A stretch of DNA of 64,000 bases from Streptomyces sp. H27-H1. Lineage in GTDB: Bacteria; Actinomycetota; Actinomycetes; Streptomycetales; Streptomycetaceae. The position numbers were made by a program, and so were the translations under genes. The stretch is taken from contig NZ_JAPNLJ010000021.1 of the NCBI RefSeq assembly GCF_026627445.1, positions 1 to 64,000 on the forward strand, read 5' to 3'. The notes under the pieces are model-generated. The model searched no databases. It saw only the letters and a program-made list of their open reading frames with translations, and was not told the DNA's origin. Positions 59,478 through 64,000 of the stretch are shown in pieces (within the stretch, counting starts at the first letter, position 1; every line of letters starts with the position of its first letter).

Positions 59478-61607
59478 TCATGCGGTCGAGCGGGAATCCG
59501 GTTCTTCCAGTGCGGTCAGCACGCGGTCGGGCGTCAGGGGGAGTTCGCGCATGCGCCGCCCCGTGGCGCGGCTGACGGCGTTGCCGATCGCTGCCGCTGC
59601 CCCGACGATGCCGATCTCGCCGATCCCCTTGGAACCCATGGGATTGAGGTGTTTGTCATGCTCGTCGATCCAGTGCGCCTCGATGGGGGGAACGTCGGCG
59701 TGTGCCGGCACGTGGTAGGAGGCCAGGTCCCTCTCGACGAAGTCGCCGAAGGCCGGGTCCATGGTGCTGTGTTCGGTCAAGGCCATGCCCAGGCCCATGA
59801 CCATGCCGCCTTTGAACTGGGACCGCGCGGTCGTGGGGTTGAGGATGTGCCCGGCGGCGAAGACACCGAGCATGCGGCGGACCCGGACCTCCCCGGTGAC
59901 CGTGTCCACCGCCACCTCGGCGAAGTGGGCGCCGAACGCGTGGCGGGAGTACGGGGATTTCTGCGCGACCGACCCGGTGGTGTCGGCGGATGCCGACAGC
60001 CCGCCGTCCGGCAGCGGCCCGTGGCGGCGCTCCAGCCGCGCGGCCAGGGCGTCGCACGCGTCGTGGACGGCCCACCCCCAGGAGGCGGTGCCCGAGGAGC
60101 CCCCGGCGAGCGGGGCCGCGGGCAGGCCGGTGTGGCCGACGGCGACCGTCACCGCGTCGAGCGGAACCCGTAGGGCGTCGGCGGCCACCTGGGCCAGGAC
60201 GGTGCGGGCGCCGGTGCCGATGTCGGTGGCGTTGACCTCGACGAGGTAGCCGCCATCGGGGAGGGCGTGCGCGCGGGCGGTTGAGGGGGCGACGAGCACC
60301 GGATAGGTGGCGGCGGCGACACCCGACCCGATGCGCAGCGGGCCCTCGCGGTGCGGCGTCCGCCGGTCGGACCAGCCGAAGCGCTCAGCTCCCTCGCGCA
60401 GGCACTCCACGAGGTGGCGGCTGCTGAACGGGCGGCCGCTGTCGGGCTCTGTCGCAGGCTCGTTGCGCACGCGCAGCTCGACCGGATCCATGCCGAGTGC
60501 GTCGGCCAGTTCGTCCATCGCTGATTCCAGCGCGTACATGCCCGGAGCCTCCCCCGGGGCCCGCATCCAGGACGGGGTGGGCACGTCCAGCGCGACGGCG
60601 CGGTGGGTGGTGCGGCTGTCGGGTACGGCGTACATGATGCGGGCGGGCACGGCGGCTTGTTCGACGAACTCGCGGACGCGGGAGGTGTGGGTGGTGACCT
60701 CGTGCGTCAGGGCGGTGAGGGTGCCGTCGTCGCGGGCGCCGAGCCGGACCCGGTGCAGGGTGGGCGCACGGTGCCCGACCGTGGCGGGCAACTGCCCGCG
60801 CGGAAGGGAGAGTTTGACGGGTCGCCCGTAGTGGAGCGCCGCCATCACGGCCAGGACCACGTGGGCGCGCGGAGTGCCTTTGGAGCCGAATCCGCCACCC
60901 ACGTGCTCGGAGACGACCGTGATGTCCTCCTCGGGCAGTTCGAACAGGCCGGCCAGCTCGGAGCGCACCACTCCCGCTCCTTGGCTGGAGTCGTGGACGG
61001 TCAGGTGGCCGCTGCGGGCGTCCCGGTCCGCGGTCGCCGCGTGCGGTTCCATGGGGTGGTTGTGCAGGGGCGGCACCGAGTAGGCGCAGTCGACCCGGAC
61101 GGCGGCCGCCGCGAGCGCGGCGTCCGCGTCGCCCCGCTCGCGGTGGGCGGGATGTCCGCCGTTCGCCTCCTCGGGGGTGTAGGCGCTGGGGTGGTCGACG
61201 CGGAGGGTGACGTCGTGCGGCTCGGTCTCGTAGTCGATCCGGACGTGGGCCGCGGCCGCCCGCGCGCCTTCGAGGGTGTCGGCGACCGCCAGGGCGACGT
61301 ACCAGCCCCGGTGGGGGACGCGCAGATCCTGGAGCAGTCTCAGTGTGGGGTCGTCCGACCGGCCCAGACGCGGCGCGTTGTACGGGGTGAGCACGCCGAT
61401 CACGCCCGGCAGGGCCACGGCCGCCGTGTCGTCGATGGCGGTGACGCGGCCACGGGCGACGGTGGCGGGCACGGGCCAGGCATAGGCGCTCGCGCGCGGC
61501 GTGTGCTCGGCGGCGTAGCGGGCGGCTCCGGTGACCTTCTCGCGCCCCTCGCTCCGGTGGACGGGGCTGCCGAGAGCGGGGCTGCCGGGGGCGGTGGTGG
61601 GGCGCAT
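59478..61607 (-). CDS. paoC: PaoC-like molybdenum aldehyde oxidoreductase, large subunit
   Basis: 709 residues from ATG 61607, with AAAGGGA upstream. The N-terminal aldehyde-oxidase/xanthine-dehydrogenase domain (~15-130) has VHRSEGREKVTGAARYAAEH. The molybdopterin-binding part carries VVSEHVGGGFGSKGT, SWMRAPGEAPGMYALESAMD (E. coli YagR has almost the same MRAPGEAPG segment) and PMGSKGIGEIGIVG, where the Glu at ~664 is the catalytic base. It would bind the molybdenum cofactor and oxidise aldehydes. Database names will often say xanthine dehydrogenase, but the FAD and Fe-S partners match the Pao type. Last gene of the operon, 59 bp after paoB. Confidence 0.88.
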   Translation of the reverse strand: MRPTTAPGSPALGSPVHRSEGREKVTGAARYAAEHTPRASAYAWPVPATVARGRVTAIDDTAAVALPGVIGVLTPYNAPRLGRSDDPTLRLLQDLRVPHRGWYVALAVADTLEGARAAAAHVRIDYETEPHDVTLRVDHPSAYTPEEANGGHPAHRERGDADAALAAAAVRVDCAYSVPPLHNHPMEPHAATADRDARSGHLTVHDSSQGAGVVRSELAGLFELPEEDITVVSEHVGGGFGSKGTPRAHVVLAVMAALHYGRPVKLSLPRGQLPATVGHRAPTLHRVRLGARDDGTLTALTHEVTTHTSRVREFVEQAAVPARIMYAVPDSRTTHRAVALDVPTPSWMRAPGEAPGMYALESAMDELADALGMDPVELRVRNEPATEPDSGRPFSSRHLVECLREGAERFGWSDRRTPHREGPLRIGSGVAAATYPVLVAPSTARAHALPDGGYLVEVNATDIGTGARTVLAQVAADALRVPLDAVTVAVGHTGLPAAPLAGGSSGTASWGWAVHDACDALAARLERRHGPLPDGGLSASADTTGSVAQKSPYSRHAFGAHFAEVAVDTVTGEVRVRRMLGVFAAGHILNPTTARSQFKGGMVMGLGMALTEHSTMDPAFGDFVERDLASYHVPAHADVPPIEAHWIDEHDKHLNPMGSKGIGEIGIVGAAAAIGNAVSRATGRRMRELPLTPDRVLTALEEPDSRSTA

Positions 61608-61666
61608 GACGGGTCCCTTTCCTGTTCGGTGCCGGCGGCTACGGCATGTGCGGCTACGGCGTGCGG

Positions 61667-62689
61667 CTACGGCGTGCGCGGGCGCCTCGGCGTCGCATCC
61701 GCGGACTGTACGAGCGTGCCGAGCGCGTCGCAGGCGAGGTTGCGGGCGAGGGGGATCTTGTACGCGTTGTCGCGCAGGGGTCGCGCCTGGTCGAGCTCCG
61801 CCCCGACTGCCTGCCGTACGGCTTCGGGGGTGGGCTCGACTCCGGTCAGTCGTTCCTCGGCGGTGGTGGCGCGCCAGGGCCGGTGGGCGAGGCCTCCGAA
61901 GGCGAGGGCGACGCGCCGTACGCGGTGGGTGCGGTCGAGTTCGAGTACGACGGCGACCGAGGCCAGCGCGAAGGCGTACGAGGCTCGGTCGCGGGCCTTG
62001 CGGTAGACGGAGACCTCTCCGGGAGCGGCGGGGGGCAGCAGGACCGAGGTGACGATCTCCCCCGGACGGATCACGGTGTCCCGCTCGGGGTGGTCGCCGG
62101 GCAGCCGGTGGAATGCGGTGGCCGGTACCGTACGGGTGCCCTGCTCGCCCCCGTACAGCTCGATCTCGGCGTCCAGGGCGGCCAGGGCCACCGCCATGTC
62201 CGAGGGGTGCGTCGCGATGCAGTGCTCGGATTGGCCGAGCACGGCGTGGTCGCGGTGGACGCCGTCGCGGGCGCCGCAGCCGCTGCCGGGCTCGCGCTTG
62301 TTGCAGGGCTTGGAGAGGTCCTGGAAGTACGGGCACCGGGTGCGCTGGAGGAGGTTCCCGCCGGTGGTGGCGATGTTGCGCAGTTGCCCGGACGCCCCGG
62401 CGAGCAGGGCCTGGGAGAGGACGGGGTAGCGGCTGCGTACGAGGGGGTGCGCGGCCAGGTCGCTGTTGGGGACGGTGGCCCCGACGCGGAGCGCTCCGCC
62501 GGGCAGCTCCTCGATCCGGTCCAGGGGCAGTCGGCTGATGTCGATGAGGCTGCCCGGCGTCTCGACGCCGAGTTTCATGAGGTCGACGAGATTGGTGCCG
62601 CCGCCGAGGTAGCGGGAGTCCTGGTGTCCCGCGTAGGCCTCGGCGGCTTCCCGGAGGCTGGTGGCCCGTACGTAGGCGAAGGGCTTCAC
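61667..62689 (-). CDS. paoB: PaoB-like FAD-binding subunit with extra Fe-S insertion
   Basis: 340 residues from GTG 62689, overlapping the paoA stop (GTGA). FAD-binding segments: RYLGGGTNLVDLMKLGV and the typical IATTGGNLLQRTRCPYFQD. Four cysteines at 119, 129, 138 and 157 (TRCPYF, KPCNKR, SGCGAR, EHCIAT) sit where E. coli PaoB (YagS) holds an additional [4Fe-4S] cluster. This insertion is lacking in ordinary xanthine dehydrogenase FAD subunits and is the reason for the Pao call. C-terminal CO-dehydrogenase flavoprotein domain present (VYRKARDRASYAFALASVAV). Electrons pass from Mo via Fe-S to FAD here. Confidence 0.88.
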   Translation of the reverse strand: MKPFAYVRATSLREAAEAYAGHQDSRYLGGGTNLVDLMKLGVETPGSLIDISRLPLDRIEELPGGALRVGATVPNSDLAAHPLVRSRYPVLSQALLAGASGQLRNIATTGGNLLQRTRCPYFQDLSKPCNKREPGSGCGARDGVHRDHAVLGQSEHCIATHPSDMAVALAALDAEIELYGGEQGTRTVPATAFHRLPGDHPERDTVIRPGEIVTSVLLPPAAPGEVSVYRKARDRASYAFALASVAVVLELDRTHRVRRVALAFGGLAHRPWRATTAEERLTGVEPTPEAVRQAVGAELDQARPLRDNAYKIPLARNLACDALGTLVQSADATPRRPRTP

Positions 62690-63354
62690 GCGATCACATC
62701 CGGGCTCGGGTCGGGGGCGGGGGCAGCGGTGTCAGACGAGGCGGGGCGGGTCCGGGCGCTCACGTCCGCCACCGCTTCGGCGATCCCGTTGTACGCGCCG
62801 CACCGGCAGAGGTTTCCGCTGAGGCGTTCCCTGATCTCTTCGGCGCTCAGCACGACCGGTCCGCCCCGCTCGGCCGCGGCCGGGTCAGTGACACACGAGG
62901 GCTCCCCGGAGGAGGCCTCCCGCAGTACCCCGACGGCGGAGCAGAGCTGGCCGGGGGTGCAGTAGCCGCACTGGAAGGCGTCCCGCTCCAGAAAGGCCCG
63001 CTGGAGCGGGTGCAGCTCTCCGTCGGCGTCGGCGAGGCCCTCGACGGTGGTGATCTCGGCGCCGTCGAGGGCCACGGCGAGCAGCAGGCAGCCGTTGGCG
63101 CGCCGGCCGTTGACGAGGACGGTGCAAGCGCCGCACTGGCCGTGGTCGCAGCCCTTCTTGGAGCCGGTCAGGGCCAGGTGCTCGCGCAGGGCGTCGAGGA
63201 GGGTGACGCGGTGGTCCAGTGCGAGGACCCGGTCCACCCCGTTGATCCGCACTGCGACGTGTGAGCGGTGTCCGTCGGACGCGGCCCCGGCAGGCCGGGC
63301 AGCCTCACCATGGTCGTGGGCCCGCTCCGTGGGTGTGGTTCCGTGCGCCGTCAC
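62686..63354 (-). CDS. paoA: PaoA-like [2Fe-2S] subunit
   Basis: 222 residues from GTG 63354, with GGAGGG 5-6 nt upstream. Plant-ferredoxin-type cluster ligands C69, C74, C77, C89 in SKKGCDHGQCGACTVLVNGR and the following NGC. The second cluster uses C129, C132, C183, C185 in FQCGYCTPGQLCS and SGNLCRCGAYNG. These segments are almost those of E. coli YagT. YagT begins with a twin-arginine export signal. Here the first ~35 residues are hydrophilic with no RR motif or hydrophobic stretch, so the enzyme should stay in the cytoplasm. First gene of paoABC. Confidence 0.9.
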   Translation of the reverse strand: MTAHGTTPTERAHDHGEAARPAGAASDGHRSHVAVRINGVDRVLALDHRVTLLDALREHLALTGSKKGCDHGQCGACTVLVNGRRANGCLLLAVALDGAEITTVEGLADADGELHPLQRAFLERDAFQCGYCTPGQLCSAVGVLREASSGEPSCVTDPAAAERGGPVVLSAEEIRERLSGNLCRCGAYNGIAEAVADVSARTRPASSDTAAPAPDPSPDVIA

Positions 63355-63612
63355 GACTGCCCTCCGTGTCCGTTTGGTGGCGTTTCACCCAGACGGCTTC
63401 CCCGTCCTGCTCCGTCTCACACGCTCCGGATCCCACACAGTCCACGGCCGCGGACTCCCTGAACCGGCCGACGCCCGCCGGTGGTCGGTGATCAGCCCCG
63501 GAGGTCACGCCCTCCAGCCTGCGAGGCGCCCGGCGTGAACCTTTGGGTGGCCTGTGCGTGCCCTGGTGCGGAGAGGCCCACGCCGCTCGGCACCCGACGC
63601 GATCGCCTTCTG

Positions 63613-64000
63613 TCAGCCGGGTGACTGCTGCGTGGAGGGATGGGCCTTTTGAGGGGCTGCCCAGGACGCGAGCAGGCGCAGGCCCTCTTCGGAGGGGGAC
63701 CCGGGCTCGGCGGTGTAGATGGTGAGGGTGAGGCCGGCTTCGGCGGTCATGTCGAGACCTTCGTAGGCGAGGGTCAGTTCCCCGACGGCCTGGTGGTGGA
63801 AGCGTTTGGTGCCGGTGCCGTGGCGGCGGACGTTGTGGGCGCCCCAGCTGGTGCGGAACTCGTCGCTGCGGGTGGACAGCTCGCCGACGAGGTCGTGGAG
63901 GTCCTTGTCGTGGGGGTTGAGGCCGGCCTCGGTGCGCAGGATGGCGACGACTATGTCGGCGGCCTGGGCCAGATGGAGGAGGTGGGCGCGCTCCGCGTCG
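63613..64000 (-). CDS. XRE/MmyB-type regulator, C-terminal part (runs off window)
   Basis: The minus strand is open from the window edge to TGA 63613 and encodes DAERAHLLHLAQAADIVVAI, LRTEAGLNPHDKDLHDLVGE, LSTRSDEFRTSWGAHNVRRH, then HHQAVGELTLAYEGLDMTAE and LTLTIYTAEPGSPSEEGLRL. This is the MmyB-like ligand-binding domain of Streptomyces helix-turn-helix regulators. The DNA-binding half and the start codon lie beyond position 64000. These regulators usually control an adjacent short-chain dehydrogenase. It is on the same strand as paoABC, 258 bp upstream of paoA. Confidence 0.8.
   Translation of the reverse strand, partial: DAERAHLLHLAQAADIVVAILRTEAGLNPHDKDLHDLVGELSTRSDEFRTSWGAHNVRRHGTGTKRFHHQAVGELTLAYEGLDMTAEAGLTLTIYTAEPGSPSEEGLRLLASWAAPQKAHPSTQQSPG

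Noticed and set aside
59478..62336. Longer version of the molybdenum large subunit reaching upstream to 62336
   Set aside because: The extension is Arg/Pro-rich antisense-like sequence overlapping paoB in another frame; the family N-terminus starts at 61607 with a good ribosome site.
59478..63354. Xanthine dehydrogenase operon linked with the purine permease
   Set aside because: The four-cysteine insertion in the FAD subunit and the YagT-like small subunit fit the Pao aldehyde oxidoreductase type better.

Overview
The window is actinobacterial and almost certainly Streptomyces: very GC-rich coding DNA with G/C in nearly every third codon position, a chaplin, a CspA-type cold-shock gene, SpoIIE-type phosphatase and STAS regulators, XRE/DUF5753-type regulators, relics of a streptogrisin-like protease, and two broken genes for the linear-replicon terminal protein Tpg. 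No rRNA, tRNA or CRISPR array was seen.

Layout. 0-4 kb: a decayed short-chain dehydrogenase, a tiny membrane protein, an APC permease and a DUF5753 regulator relic. 4.1-9.0 kb: a three-gene locus, judged the most interesting part of the window. It has a small helical protein, an overlapping STAND NTPase with TPR-like repeats, and a divergent beta-propeller-like gene. The small protein's C-terminus and the NTPase's N-terminus share a glycine-rich motif, as in amyloid-signalling (BASS) effector/NLR pairs. 9.3-13.1 kb: a STAS protein coupled to a small membrane ORF, a PAS-GAF-SpoIIE phosphatase and a cold-shock protein. 13.3-19.0 kb: a tightly coupled histidine kinase, LuxR response regulator, SHOCT protein, ABC ATPase and FtsX-type permease operon. 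19.0-30.7 kb: a decayed accessory island of transposase pieces, a group II intron reverse-transcriptase fragment, two tpg relics, a helicase relic, a STAND relic, a broken carboxylesterase and frameshifted regulators. Intact genes stand among them: a membrane protein, the chaplin, a methyltransferase, and a membrane protein behind a double TACAnnTGTA operator.

30.8-44 kb: an MHS-type MFS transporter, a small membrane protein, a 2090-residue secreted RHS/YD-repeat protein with an unrecognised C-terminal tip, a protease relic, a secreted small protein, an ArsR-like regulator, a VOC protein, and an alpha/beta hydrolase with three operator-like repeats upstream. 44.2-45.6 kb: two IS982-type 3' ends in inverted orientation enclose a MepB gene. 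46-50.5 kb: an acetyltransferase, then a two-component system divergent from an ABC-2 exporter. 51-58.5 kb: a secreted cyclophilin, a STAS protein, a decayed XRE regulator, an Nramp-like transporter, an NCS2 purine permease and an XRE regulator. 58.5-59.3 kb: Tn3 transposase and histidine-kinase relics with a G13 run. 59.5-63.4 kb: a PaoABC-type molybdenum aldehyde oxidoreductase operon, then the 3' end of an MmyB-type regulator running off the window.

The many frameshifts between 19 and 30 kb may be real decay or partly indel errors. The mixture of different transposase families, truncations and lost catalytic motifs favours real decay.
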